The notes under the pieces were generated by a model. That model searched no databases, was not told the DNA's origin, and saw only the letters and a program-made list of their open reading frames with translations. A program made the position numbers and the translations under genes. This document shows positions 26,388-36,198 of a stretch of 64,000 nt of DNA, one piece after another (the stretch's first letter is position 1; each line of letters opens with the position of its first letter). The stretch is from Dyadobacter pollutisoli. GTDB lineage: Bacteria; Bacteroidota; Bacteroidia; Cytophagales; Spirosomataceae. The stretch spans positions 5,978,001 to 6,042,000 of the forward strand of contig NZ_CP112998.1 of NCBI RefSeq assembly GCF_026625565.1, given 5' to 3'.

Positions 26388-26448
26388 TCCAAGAATTAAT
26401 ACCGGTAATTTAAAATCAAATTTTAAATTACCGGTATTAATTTCCAAG
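26388..26448. repeat. Perfect 49-bp palindrome flanked by 6-bp direct repeats
   Basis: Arms at 26394-26416 and 26420-26442 are perfect 23-bp reverse complements (core AATACCGGTAATTTAAA) around a 3-base CAA loop. TCCAAG occurs directly on both outer sides (26388-26393 and 26443-26448). It lies between a separate terminator and the next promoter, so it is not needed for termination. The layout resembles a tiny inserted hairpin with target duplication. Confidence 0.8.
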
Positions 26449-26552
26449 TTTTCGCGATGCTCATAACCAAAAAAATGCAACTCCCAATTCTGAACATCTT
26501 TTTATAGCATATAAGAAATTCGTTAACTTCCAAAATAGAAATCAAGAGCTGG

Positions 26553-26560
26553 TATCTTTG
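26553..26560 (+). promoter_or_regulatory. Candidate -7 box (TATCTTTG)
   Basis: TATCTTTG matches TAnnTTTG 25 bases before the ATG at 26586. No -33 partner is clear. Confidence 0.4.
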
Positions 26561-26585
26561 TATATCTCCCTTATAAATTCGTTAA

Positions 26586-26888
26586 ATGACAATAACACAG
26601 GATCAGAGATTTAAAGTACTTGCCAACCGTATCGAAAAAGAATTCCCTGGTTCGACAGTTAGTGCTACATTTTTTCCCTCTCAGGCCGTTTCTTTAGAGA
26701 TTCGTTTTGAAAATCGTTTTTTCATCATTGATTATTCATCCTCTTTGGGTTATGGAGTCGATGAGTTGAAAGGATCAAAAGACGAAGCTTTCAATTCCGG
26801 ATACACATACTGTTATACTGATTTTGATGAGACAGTAAATAGTCTGTACAAATTGCTAAATAACTGTTTATATCAAGCCAAACTTTAA
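26586..26888 (+). CDS. Small hypothetical protein upstream of prmA
   Basis: A 100-residue acidic cytoplasmic protein with no signal peptide. It alternates strands and helices (FKVLANRIEKEFPGSTVSATFFPSQAVSLEIRFENRFFIIDYSSSLGYGVDEL). I do not recognise the family. It has a candidate promoter at 26553 and precedes prmA by 20 bases, so co-transcription is likely. Confidence 0.65.
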   Translation: MTITQDQRFKVLANRIEKEFPGSTVSATFFPSQAVSLEIRFENRFFIIDYSSSLGYGVDELKGSKDEAFNSGYTYCYTDFDETVNSLYKLLNNCLYQAKL

Positions 26889-26908
26889 TATCAAATTACT
26901 ATCAATCA

Positions 26909-27742
26909 ATGAATTACGTAGAAGTAGATTTAAAAGTAGATTCGGAATTTTCGGAAATATTGATGGCGGAGCTGGGTGAGGCTGGTTTTGAGTCATTTGT
27001 AGAAACAGATGAAGGGTTACTCGCATACATTCCGGAAGGCGATTTTGACGAAAATAACCTGAATGAAATCACTGCCAAATACCAGGATTTAACGACAATA
27101 GCCGCAACCTGGAAATCGTTAGAAAGAAGAAATTGGAACGAAGAGTGGGAAAAAAGTTACGAACCCATTGAAGTAGGTGACCAAATCCGGGTAAGGGCCA
27201 CATTTCACGAGCCGGATCCTGCATTCCAATATGACCTGCTGATCCAGCCCAAAATGTCATTCGGCACCGGGCACCATGAAACTACCTGGCTGGTTATGAA
27301 TGAGCAACTTAGCCTTCCGCACGAAGGCTTGTCAGTGATGGATGTGGGGTGCGGAACAGGTATACTGGCGATTTTGGCTTCTAAACTCGGTGCGGCAAAT
27401 TTGCTCGGTTTCGACATTGATGAGTGGGCCGTGGAAAATACCCGTGAAAATTTCGCAATGAACAATCTTTCGGCAACTGCGGACGTATTTCAGGGAACAA
27501 TTACGGGGGTACCAGCAGGGCGAATTTTCGGTGGAATACTGGCGAACATTAACCGTAACATATTATTGAGTGAGATCCCCAAATATGTAGCACATCTCAG
27601 CCCGGGCGGATGGCTGGTTACAAGCGGCTTTTACGAAACAGATCAGGCTGATATTGAGCAATGTGCCGAGGAAAGCGGTTTGAAAAAATTAAGATCAAAT
27701 ACTCGAAATCAATGGGCGACCGTTGTATTTGAAAAGCTTTAA
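26909..27742 (+). CDS. prmA: Ribosomal protein L11 methyltransferase
   Basis: PrmA trimethylates ribosomal protein L11. The 277-residue product has an N-terminal substrate domain (MNYVEVDLKVDSEFSEILMAELGEAGFESF), then the SAM-binding core: MSFGTGHHETTW, DVGCGTGILAILASKLGAANLLGFDID and GGILANINRNILL, matching the PrmA N-x-N-type motif. Length is usual. It may be transcribed with the small gene before it and the giant exported protein after it. Confidence 0.95.
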   Translation: MNYVEVDLKVDSEFSEILMAELGEAGFESFVETDEGLLAYIPEGDFDENNLNEITAKYQDLTTIAATWKSLERRNWNEEWEKSYEPIEVGDQIRVRATFHEPDPAFQYDLLIQPKMSFGTGHHETTWLVMNEQLSLPHEGLSVMDVGCGTGILAILASKLGAANLLGFDIDEWAVENTRENFAMNNLSATADVFQGTITGVPAGRIFGGILANINRNILLSEIPKYVAHLSPGGWLVTSGFYETDQADIEQCAEESGLKKLRSNTRNQWATVVFEKL

Positions 27743-27773
27743 TACTGGCTGTATTATTAAAAGCCAATAACCC

Positions 27774-30700
27774 ATGAAAATCATTCGTTTTGCGCTAATA
27801 CTTTACCTGCTGACGCTTATTGGAGAAACTGCATCCGCCCAGAATCTGAAACTTTCGGATGAACCCGGGCAATTTATGGTGCAGTTCCGTAAACTCATGG
27901 ACGGCAGCCGCAACCCGCAATATATCCGGGCGGCGGCACAGATGGATAGCATCTGGATGTCGGCGATAAGTGCTCCGCAGCAAGCGAAATTCATTGGTAT
28001 CATCAAAACACAGGTCGCAAAGGGGCAAAAAGCAGGCCCCGTACTCTTCCTTCTGACGAGAAATACGCATTCTTTTGCCAAACAATCTCCTGAAAACCTG
28101 GACGGATTCTTGAACCTGGCGACCATTTCCGGGGAGAAATACGACGGGAAATCTTTACAAAAAGTGCTGGAAACGATACGTTCCGTTCATGAAAGCAATA
28201 AACTTTACGCTGCTAATTACAATTCACTGTACTTGCTCAGTGGTACTTATCAATACCGCTTTGATACAACAAATGCAGCTGCTGCTAACGTAGAAGCTAA
28301 CATTGCGGCAGCTAATGACAGCTGGAATACGCCTGTGGACACCAATTTTGTGATAGCGCCCAAGTCCAATCCCTTACCTATTGTTGCAGGCGCACTGATG
28401 GATTTGCAAAATGCCACTTTTGCAATGGTTGCCGGCGGAGACTCCGTTGTTTTCGGCCCTGCGAATGGAAGCGTGTCTTTGAAAGACGGAATTTTTGTTG
28501 GTAAAAACGGGAAGTTTAATTGGCAGGCAGCAGGTGATTCGACCATTTACGCTGATCTGGATAGTTATTCATTCAATATCTCTCAGCCGAAACTCGTCGC
28601 TGAAAATGTCACGCTTCATCACGAGCGGCAACTTGCGGCGCCAATAAAAGGTACATTAGAATATCGGGGCGTCAAGAAAATAAAGGGTCAGCCGGTACCT
28701 TACCCTCGTTTTGTATCAAATACCATTGATGCAAAATTGAAGGAAAATCGTAAAAACATTGACTACAAAGGCGGATTTTCATTGATCGGGACTAAAATGT
28801 ACAGTTCCTCGCTCAGCGACCTGCCTTCTACCATTAAGGTGAAATATAAGGATCAGCTGGCTTTCAAGGTACTTTCCAAAAAGTTTGTGCTGGAAGATTC
28901 CGTGATTTCGTCCTCATTTACCACTTTTTCAATGCCTTTGGGTGCCGATTCGCTCTACCACCCCGGTGTTACATTTAAATATAATGACGATGAGGGTCTC
29001 GTAAAACTCGGTCGTGCTGACAAAACAGACTACGCGCCGCTTCCCTATAAGGATTCGTATCATAAAATGAACATCTGGTCGCAGGCAATGCGATGGCGGT
29101 TTCCTACCCTCAAAGTCGAATTTCTGCGCATTGATGGCAAGCAGGTGGTTCCGGTGAGTTTGGAGTCTTACGATTATTTCAAAAAGGAGCGCTTCAAGGA
29201 TATCAGCAAAGAGTATGGCTTCCAGCCGCTCATTATGGCTGCTAACTATACCCAGACCCAGAAAAAATCTGCATTCCTTCCCGACGAGCTGGCAAAGCAA
29301 TTCAAACTGAATCCTGTTATCATCAGGAATGCTTTACAGCGACTGACATTGGCAGAATACTTTGTTTATAACAAAGAAACGGACGAATATGCGCTGAGCA
29401 AAAAGGGTGTATTATATGTACTCGCTAACCTGGACAGGGCCGATTACGACAATTTTCAGGTCGCCTCACAGTACACAGCCAATGAAGAAGTAGCCAATGC
29501 GACCATTTATTTGCCTGATACTTTGCTTACGGTTCTGGGCGTTGGCAGGTTCGTAGTGAGTGATTCCCTGAAAATATTTGCTGTTCCATCCGATAAAAAA
29601 CTGGTTATCGGGAAAAACAGAAATTTCACATTGAATGGACAAATGGTAGCGTCCAACTATCAGTTCCGGGGCCAGAACATCAAATTTGACTACAATCAGT
29701 TCTTTGTCAATGTCGCTCCGTCTGACTCCATCACCTTTACCCCGCGCGAAAAATTCGCAAAAGGACAGAAAGGCGAAGTGGGTGGGCACGTGAAGTATGA
29801 CAAAGGTGGTACATTCTATTTGAGTGATCCCAAGAACAAATCTGGTCTGCAAAAAGGGGTCAAAAAGTCGCCACGGTTGGTGGTAGAAGATGGTATGACG
29901 GTGTATTTCGACCAACCTGAGCGCGGTACTGTGCTTTATCCGCGGGAAGTGTTCTTCAAAATTCCCAAGATCGATATGGGCGGGCTGGATGAGCGCGATG
30001 TGATTTTTGAAGGAAATTTCAATTCGAATGGCATCATCCCTCCTATTAACACCATCTTGAAAAGTATGCCCGACAACTCGCTCGGGTTCGAATACAAGCC
30101 TCCTGTTACCGATATCAAGCTCTACGGCGGCAAGGCGCTCGCTAAGTTTACGGATACATTGACCATGGACAATAGCGGCTTACATTCAAAAGCGATTCTG
30201 AAGTACATGTCGGCCTCCATGACCGCCAAGAATGTACTGCTTACCTCCGATTCACTCATGGCGTCGGGTGATGTAGCAAGCATTAAGGAAGCCACGATCG
30301 GCAAAGGCTATTTTCCGGGTGTGGAACTGAAAGATTATGCATTGAAATGGTACCCTAATGCTGATAGTATGTTTATCAACACGCAGGGTAAGTCATTTTC
30401 ATTTTATAAAGGCACTACCAGTCTCGAAGGAAGTCTTTTGCTGCGCTCGACGGGCTTATATGGAAATGGAAAACTAAAAAGGGCTGATTCTGAGCTTTCC
30501 TCTCCTGATATCAAATTCAATAAGGATGGTTTTCTGGCCAATCGCTCCTCGTTTGCGATCAATAGCGGCGACCTGAAAGCTACCAAGAAGCTGCTCACCG
30601 GTAATAATGTCAACATTGATTTCAATTTCAAAACTGGAATCGCCAACTTTTTGACTGACGAAACTGGTTTTGGTAGTGATTCATCCGGTATGCAGATTCC

Positions 30701-32459
30701 GACGGCTTCGTACCAGACATTGATAGGAAGCGCGAAATGGGACATGACCAAAAAGACAATCCTGATGAAAGGTTTTGGTGAAACTTCCTCGTATACGTCG
30801 ATGGACCCGGATCAGGAAGGACTGACTTTCAATGGCTCCGAGGCCATTTATGACATTGAAAAAGTGACGTTGAACATCAAAGGTGTGCCTTTTATTCAAA
30901 CCGCCGACGTTAAAATCATTCCCGACAGTGGTATGGTCAGTGTCGATAGCAAAGGCAAGATCAGCCCTTTGAAAAAGGCGCGCATTGAAATTGATACATT
31001 AAAAACATCGCACCGGATGCGTGATGCCGACATTCGCATTACCTCGCGTAACCATTTTGAAGGCTCAGCTACATATCAATACATTACAGCAAGAAAAGAC
31101 ACTTTCAATATCAAAATGCAGAATTTTGAACTGGTTGAAATGGGTGCGACCGGAGAAGGAAAACGGTCTCGCAATGATAACAAAGCACCTGCTACCGCAA
31201 AGTATTATACAACCGCCCGGGCTGACATCAAGGAAACAGAAAACCTGATCCTTTCCCCACGTATTCAATACAAAGGCGGCATTAACCTCATCGCCTACGA
31301 ACCGTCCTTGCAACTCGATGGTTTTGTAAAACCCATCATCAAGTTCAGGAAGAATTTCCAAAGTTCATGGATCGTTTATAAAGAATCTCCCGGCGAGACA
31401 ATCGCTATCAAGATCAATAAAGATCTCAAAAACGAGCATGAAATACCGCTTTCTGTGGGCTTGCATTATAATGAAACGCGTGGCATGTACATGAGTTTCT
31501 TGTCGCCAAAGGAATCGGATGGGGATGAAGATATTTACCAGGCACAAGGCGCATTGAACTACGATGAAGATGCCAAAGCATTCAAAGTTAACCCGCCGCC
31601 AGGCGCCGACGGCTTGATAGATGAGGCTAATGCCCTGCAATTCGATGATAAAACGGGACTTGCGACTTTCTCAGGACCATTTAAACTGACGGCTGCCGAC
31701 TGGCTACAAACCGTGGGTACTGCGGAAGTGCAGGTAGATAGTGCCAAATTCGGGTTCAATACAATGTTATTGATGAAAATGCCCGCGCTTGAACCGATCG
31801 CACAACCCATGGTTGCCAAAATCGTGGAAACAAATCTGGAAGAACAGAATAGTACTGCTGCCGACGACGATGCGGATCAGCTGAATCAGAAATTGTCAGC
31901 ATTGATCGGATCAAAAGCGACGGATGCTTACATTAAACTGACGGCTGCCGGTTACAAACCACTTTTTGAAGCTTCACCAATTTTGGACGTTCCGATGGTT
32001 TTATCCAATGTAAATCTCCGCTGGTCGGCCGCGCATAACGCTTATTACTCACAGGGACCGATTGGAGTTGCCCATTTCGGCCGTAATAATGTGAATGCGC
32101 AAATGGATGGTGTACTCGAAATTCGCCGGGGCGTGGAAGGCGACGAGTTCAGTCTCTATTTGCAGGCGTCTCCCGACATCTGGTATTATATAGACTACAA
32201 AGCCGGCGAGCTGGGAGTGGTTTCTTCGCAGGTTGATTTCAATGATCAGATTACCGCCAAGTCCAAAAATGTGAAATCGAAAGACATGACTTTGGTGGGC
32301 ATTGGAACAGAAGAGAAGGATTTATTTGTTAACCGTTTTGATGATTTTTATCAGCCCGCTCTTAAAAAAGCGAAACTGGTTAAAGCTGCCAAGAAAAAAA
32401 CTGTTGCTACTCCTACAGAAGAAAAAAAGAAAAAAGCGGAACCTACCGAGGGATTCTAA
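27774..32459 (+). CDS. Giant exported beta-rich protein of unknown function
   Basis: A 1561-residue protein with a signal peptide (MKIIRFALILYLLTLIGETASAQ). After a helical first ~180 residues it is dominated by short beta repeats with 'GxA..Y....D' texture, such as FEGSATYQYITARKDTFNIKMQNF and LEGSLLLRSTGLYGNGKLKRADSEL, reminiscent of LptA/OstA-like or AsmA-like envelope proteins, though I cannot assign a family. It ends in a Lys-rich tail (KKAKLVKAAKKKTVATPTEEKKKKAEPTEGF). It follows prmA by 31 bases. I expect a periplasmic or outer-membrane location. Confidence 0.85.
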   Translation: MKIIRFALILYLLTLIGETASAQNLKLSDEPGQFMVQFRKLMDGSRNPQYIRAAAQMDSIWMSAISAPQQAKFIGIIKTQVAKGQKAGPVLFLLTRNTHSFAKQSPENLDGFLNLATISGEKYDGKSLQKVLETIRSVHESNKLYAANYNSLYLLSGTYQYRFDTTNAAAANVEANIAAANDSWNTPVDTNFVIAPKSNPLPIVAGALMDLQNATFAMVAGGDSVVFGPANGSVSLKDGIFVGKNGKFNWQAAGDSTIYADLDSYSFNISQPKLVAENVTLHHERQLAAPIKGTLEYRGVKKIKGQPVPYPRFVSNTIDAKLKENRKNIDYKGGFSLIGTKMYSSSLSDLPSTIKVKYKDQLAFKVLSKKFVLEDSVISSSFTTFSMPLGADSLYHPGVTFKYNDDEGLVKLGRADKTDYAPLPYKDSYHKMNIWSQAMRWRFPTLKVEFLRIDGKQVVPVSLESYDYFKKERFKDISKEYGFQPLIMAANYTQTQKKSAFLPDELAKQFKLNPVIIRNALQRLTLAEYFVYNKETDEYALSKKGVLYVLANLDRADYDNFQVASQYTANEEVANATIYLPDTLLTVLGVGRFVVSDSLKIFAVPSDKKLVIGKNRNFTLNGQMVASNYQFRGQNIKFDYNQFFVNVAPSDSITFTPREKFAKGQKGEVGGHVKYDKGGTFYLSDPKNKSGLQKGVKKSPRLVVEDGMTVYFDQPERGTVLYPREVFFKIPKIDMGGLDERDVIFEGNFNSNGIIPPINTILKSMPDNSLGFEYKPPVTDIKLYGGKALAKFTDTLTMDNSGLHSKAILKYMSASMTAKNVLLTSDSLMASGDVASIKEATIGKGYFPGVELKDYALKWYPNADSMFINTQGKSFSFYKGTTSLEGSLLLRSTGLYGNGKLKRADSELSSPDIKFNKDGFLANRSSFAINSGDLKATKKLLTGNNVNIDFNFKTGIANFLTDETGFGSDSSGMQIPTASYQTLIGSAKWDMTKKTILMKGFGETSSYTSMDPDQEGLTFNGSEAIYDIEKVTLNIKGVPFIQTADVKIIPDSGMVSVDSKGKISPLKKARIEIDTLKTSHRMRDADIRITSRNHFEGSATYQYITARKDTFNIKMQNFELVEMGATGEGKRSRNDNKAPATAKYYTTARADIKETENLILSPRIQYKGGINLIAYEPSLQLDGFVKPIIKFRKNFQSSWIVYKESPGETIAIKINKDLKNEHEIPLSVGLHYNETRGMYMSFLSPKESDGDEDIYQAQGALNYDEDAKAFKVNPPPGADGLIDEANALQFDDKTGLATFSGPFKLTAADWLQTVGTAEVQVDSAKFGFNTMLLMKMPALEPIAQPMVAKIVETNLEEQNSTAADDDADQLNQKLSALIGSKATDAYIKLTAAGYKPLFEASPILDVPMVLSNVNLRWSAAHNAYYSQGPIGVAHFGRNNVNAQMDGVLEIRRGVEGDEFSLYLQASPDIWYYIDYKAGELGVVSSQVDFNDQITAKSKNVKSKDMTLVGIGTEEKDLFVNRFDDFYQPALKKAKLVKAAKKKTVATPTEEKKKKAEPTEGF

Positions 32460-32594
32460 AGCCGAACGCTCTATTGGCAATACTTTATACCATTTTTTGA
32501 AAAATCGCATGCAAAATCGTACTTTTGCATCGCATTTGCTTGTAAAATCCTTCAACTATCGTATTTTTGAGAAAAGCTTATTGTAATTTTATTT

Positions 32595-32602
32595 TATCTT
32601 TG
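32595..32602 (+). promoter_or_regulatory. Candidate -7 box (TATCTTTG) of plsY
   Basis: TATCTTTG lies 11 bases before the plsY ATG, which would give a nearly leaderless message. Two more TAnnTTTG matches occur upstream at 32520 and 32562. Confidence 0.4.
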
Positions 32603-32613
32603 AATAGTACAAA

Positions 32614-33273
32614 ATGAGTGTTGCCTTATTAATAGTTACGATTGTTGCTGCCTATTTGCTAGGATCTATACCAAGTTCTGTTTGGTATGGTATCGGTTAT
32701 TTTGGAATTGATGTGAGACAGCATGGTAGCGGAAATGCAGGTGCTACCAACACGTTCAGGGTTTTAGGAAAACGCGCCGGTACGGTCGTAATGCTGATTG
32801 ATGTGCTTAAAGGATGGACAGCGACTTGCCTTGCTTCCATGTTATTTTATATGAATACAATCGGCGAAACCGAACTGTTGATGTACAAGATCATCTTCGG
32901 GATTATCGCTATCGTCGGTCACATTTTTCCGGTGTTTGTTAATTTCAAAGGCGGAAAAGGAATTGCAACTTTACTGGGTATGGTGCTAGCAATTCACCCC
33001 GAGCTTGCGTCGGTTTGCATTACCATTTTTATTCTGACACTAATTGCTTCTCAATACGTTTCATTGAGTTCTATTCTTTCCACATTGGCATTTCCGGTAC
33101 TTTCATGGGTGGGTGTTTTCGGGCATCCCGAGCCACTATTGATCGTTTTTGGATTTACGATGTTTGTTCTGGTTGTTTTTACGCATCAGAAGAACATTGT
33201 CCGCCTCTGGAATGGAAACGAAAACCGGGTCAATATTTTTGCAAAACAAAAAGCCCGCAACCGTCATTCCTGA
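32614..33273 (+). CDS. plsY: Glycerol-3-phosphate acyltransferase PlsY
   Basis: PlsY transfers acyl from acyl-phosphate to glycerol-3-phosphate at the inner membrane, starting phospholipid synthesis. The 219-residue protein has several membrane helices and the three PlsY motifs: YLLGSIPSSVWYG, HGSGNAGATNTFRVLGKRAG and VGHIFPVFVNFKGGKGIAT. Length is normal. Confidence 0.95.
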   Translation: MSVALLIVTIVAAYLLGSIPSSVWYGIGYFGIDVRQHGSGNAGATNTFRVLGKRAGTVVMLIDVLKGWTATCLASMLFYMNTIGETELLMYKIIFGIIAIVGHIFPVFVNFKGGKGIATLLGMVLAIHPELASVCITIFILTLIASQYVSLSSILSTLAFPVLSWVGVFGHPEPLLIVFGFTMFVLVVFTHQKNIVRLWNGNENRVNIFAKQKARNRHS

Positions 33274-33294
33274 AAAGAATATTCACGAAATACC

Positions 33295-33328
33295 AACCCC
33301 TGAGGCAAGACCTTAGGGGTTATTTTTT
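33295..33328 (+). terminator. Terminator after plsY
   Basis: AACCCCTGAGG (33295-33305) pairs with CCTTAGGGGTT (33311-33321) with one G-U pair, followed by A and seven T residues. Confidence 0.8.
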
Positions 33329-33368
33329 TATATTGGCCGCCATTTAAACAAGTAATTCCGATCAACAG

Positions 33369-34730
33369 ATGCTTAATTATATAGAAAAAAACCGCGACAG
33401 GTTTCTCAATGAATTGCTGGACCTGCTCAGGATACCGTCCGTGAGCGCCGACTCCAAGTTCAAAAATGATATGCTTAAAGCAGCTGAATATGTCCGCGAC
33501 CGGATTTCAGAAGCTGGTGCAGATCGGGCTGAAATTTACGAAACAGCGGGGCATCCCGTCGTTTATGGTGAAAAGATCATTGACGCCGCGCTTCCTACCG
33601 TACTCATTTACGGACATTATGATGTGCAGCCGGCCGATCCCTATGAGCTTTGGAATTCGCCCCCATTTGAGCCGGTCATTAAAAACGAGCGCATTTATGC
33701 AAGAGGCTCCTGCGACGACAAAGGCCAGTTTTATATGCATATCAAAGCATTGGAAACAATGCTCGCTACCGATTCGCTTACCTGCAATGTGAAAATCATG
33801 ATTGAGGGTGAGGAAGAAATCGGCTCATCACATTTGGGAACATTCGTGCAGGCACACCGCGAAATGCTGAAATGTGATACCATCCTGATTTCCGATACCA
33901 GCATCATTGCCAACGATGTCCCCTCCATTGAAACAGGTTTGCGTGGATTGACTTACGTGGAAGTAGAGGTCGTAGGCGCCAACCGTGACCTGCATTCCGG
34001 TGTGTATGGCGGCGGAGTAGCCAACCCGATCAATGTATTGTGTGAAATGATCGCTTCATTGAAAGATGATAAAGGCCACATTACCATTCCCGGATTTTAT
34101 GACAAAGTAGAGGAGCTGACGACCGAACAACGCGACGCACTGAACGCCGCTCCTTTCGATCTGGAAGAATATAAAAAAGATTTGGGTATAGACGACATTC
34201 TCGGCGAGGATGGCTACACGACCATTGAACGGACTTCGGTAAGGCCGACGCTCGATGTAAATGGAATTTGGGGTGGCTATATCGGCGAAGGCGCGAAAAC
34301 GGTACTACCATCCAAAGCCAATGCCAAAATTTCAATGCGGCTGGTACCTAACCAGACGGACGATGAAATTTGTGAATTGTTCACGAAGCATTTCGAATCT
34401 ATCGCCCCCGCTTCGGTGAAAGTAAAAGTGGTTCCGCATCATGGCGGGCTGCCTTACGTGACGCCTACCGATTCATTGGAATACAAAGCTGCTGAAATGG
34501 CGATGGAAGAATCGTTTGGCAAAAAACCCATCCCGACACGTGGTGGAGGAAGTATTCCCATTGTTGCACTTTTTGAACAGGAATTGGGTTGCAAAAGTAT
34601 TTTGATGGGCTTCGGCTTAGACATTGACGCTTTGCATTCTCCGAACGAAAGCTACGGTCTTTTTAATTATTACAAAGGCATTGAAACCATTCCGTTGTTT
34701 TTCAAGCATTATGCGGAATTGAAGAAATAG
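33369..34730 (+). CDS. M20 family dipeptidase
   Basis: A 453-residue zinc dipeptidase of the M20 (ArgE/DapE/CNDP) group. Visible ligand motifs: LIYGHYDVQPADP, RGSCDDKGQFYMHIKALE, EGEEEIGSSHLGTF, and a late histidine in DALHSPNES. The central dimerisation domain is present. It probably cleaves small peptides in the cytoplasm; there is no signal peptide. Confidence 0.92.
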   Translation: MLNYIEKNRDRFLNELLDLLRIPSVSADSKFKNDMLKAAEYVRDRISEAGADRAEIYETAGHPVVYGEKIIDAALPTVLIYGHYDVQPADPYELWNSPPFEPVIKNERIYARGSCDDKGQFYMHIKALETMLATDSLTCNVKIMIEGEEEIGSSHLGTFVQAHREMLKCDTILISDTSIIANDVPSIETGLRGLTYVEVEVVGANRDLHSGVYGGGVANPINVLCEMIASLKDDKGHITIPGFYDKVEELTTEQRDALNAAPFDLEEYKKDLGIDDILGEDGYTTIERTSVRPTLDVNGIWGGYIGEGAKTVLPSKANAKISMRLVPNQTDDEICELFTKHFESIAPASVKVKVVPHHGGLPYVTPTDSLEYKAAEMAMEESFGKKPIPTRGGGSIPIVALFEQELGCKSILMGFGLDIDALHSPNESYGLFNYYKGIETIPLFFKHYAELKK

Positions 34731-34741
34731 GGATTGTAAAG

Positions 34742-34788
34742 AGACTTGCCAAGTCTTGTAGACGGGGTCGCCCAGACTTGGTAAGTCT
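34742..34788. terminator. Nested palindromes between convergent genes
   Basis: AGACTTGCCAAGTCT (34742-34756) and AGACTTGGTAAGTCT (34774-34788) are each nearly self-palindromic and are also reverse complements of each other except for one position. It can form one long or two short hairpins and probably terminates both convergent genes. Confidence 0.65.
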
Positions 34789-34791
34789 TTT

Positions 34792-36018
34792 CTACCTCTT
34801 CCTCCGCTGCTCCCTTTTCATTTTCTTCAAATTAGCAATAGCAGCTTTCGCCTCCTTATCCTGACTAGACTTCTTATCAGCCTTATCATCTGCCAACTTA
34901 TAGTAACGCAACGCTTCATCAAAGTCCTTCCTGACTTCCGCGATCTTGCCCAATCCAATGAGCGACGAAATGTAATATCCCGCATTCATCGAGTTGGTCT
35001 GTGTTGAAAAGTCTATCGCTTTTTGATAGTACTGGCTCGCCAGCTCGTAATTGCGGTGATAGTTCATATTATAGTAAGCGAGCACATAAGCTGCATTACG
35101 TCCGCTGACCCCTTCGTAGCCCGGTAACCCCTGGCTGATTTTATCGATAATGTTCTGCGCAGCTTTTTCAGCTTCGCCCATTTTGCCGGTCACAAAAGCG
35201 GTCCTGCAAAAGTATCTTTCGAAATAAGGATTATTAGGGTATGTCTGCCACATGTACTTGGCCATTTCGTAGGCTTTGCTGTATTCATTTTCCATACTGT
35301 AAATCTGCAACAGAAAGTACCTCGCCTCTACCCGCGTGTAAAAAGCATTGTTCCCAACTTTTTCCAACTGCTGCTCACCGAGTTTTTTATTTCCCTTCGG
35401 AAAAAGCGCGAGTACCGGTTTCAGGATCGGATACTCTTTGGGAACCCATTCAGCATAGTAATTATAAAGCCCGTCGCCGAAAAGCAGCTCCGGTGTTAGG
35501 TCGCCATTCCCTTTGCATTGCTCGAAATATTTCAGAGACTTTTTCCCTGCAAATGCCGCTTTCGCCCAGCTCTCACGCTCTGCGTACAGTCGCCCTTTGA
35601 ATGCATACGCAGCAGCCAGGAAAAAGGCAGGTTCTACTTTATTCTTTTCATTGTCGTACAATTCCTCAGCCAGATTGATCGTAGAATCCATTTGCGCCAG
35701 GAAAGCCCTGTCATGGGATTCGTTTTCCGTATTCGGCACGATCTTCCACCATTCGGCCAGTCCCATCAGAAAATGAGGCATGGGATGCTTGGGATACCGG
35801 TATTTGAGCCACCGGAATTCGGCATCAGCTTCTGCAAACTTGTAATTGTAAAGCATATTAATCGCCTCTGTCGACTCGATTTGTACGCTCGGATTTTTGA
35901 GGATCATATCGTAATTCTTGTCCAGATCGGAAGAAGAATACAATTGAGCCGAGGCAGAATGAATGGTTAATACAGTTAAGCAGCAGAATGTTATGGTGTT
36001 AATTACTAGACTTTTCAT
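34792..36018 (-). CDS. Exported tetratricopeptide-repeat protein
   Basis: A 408-residue protein with signal peptide (MKSLVINTITFCCLTVLTIHSASA). The rest is helical TPR-like, for example LYNYKFAEADAEFRWLKYRYPKHPMPHFLMGLAEWW and NYELASQYYQKAIDFSTQTNSMNAGYYISSLIGLGKIAEVRKDFDEALRYYKLAD, ending in a basic KKMKREQRRKR tail. A periplasmic scaffold role is likely; partners are unknown. Confidence 0.85.
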   Translation of the reverse strand: MKSLVINTITFCCLTVLTIHSASAQLYSSSDLDKNYDMILKNPSVQIESTEAINMLYNYKFAEADAEFRWLKYRYPKHPMPHFLMGLAEWWKIVPNTENESHDRAFLAQMDSTINLAEELYDNEKNKVEPAFFLAAAYAFKGRLYAERESWAKAAFAGKKSLKYFEQCKGNGDLTPELLFGDGLYNYYAEWVPKEYPILKPVLALFPKGNKKLGEQQLEKVGNNAFYTRVEARYFLLQIYSMENEYSKAYEMAKYMWQTYPNNPYFERYFCRTAFVTGKMGEAEKAAQNIIDKISQGLPGYEGVSGRNAAYVLAYYNMNYHRNYELASQYYQKAIDFSTQTNSMNAGYYISSLIGLGKIAEVRKDFDEALRYYKLADDKADKKSSQDKEAKAAIANLKKMKREQRRKR

Positions 36019-36198
36019 ATTAGGGGTAAAATCTGTCCTATTTAACGCCGGATTTATATTTTACGTTTGTCATCAGCCGGGTTTTTGAAAAAAGAGTTAA
36101 TATTGATCCTCAGAGTATTCGTTAATTCTGATAGCTATTAATATTTTATCAAATCTTGTGTTCCACACGATCATTGATAAAGACATGACACCTCAAAT

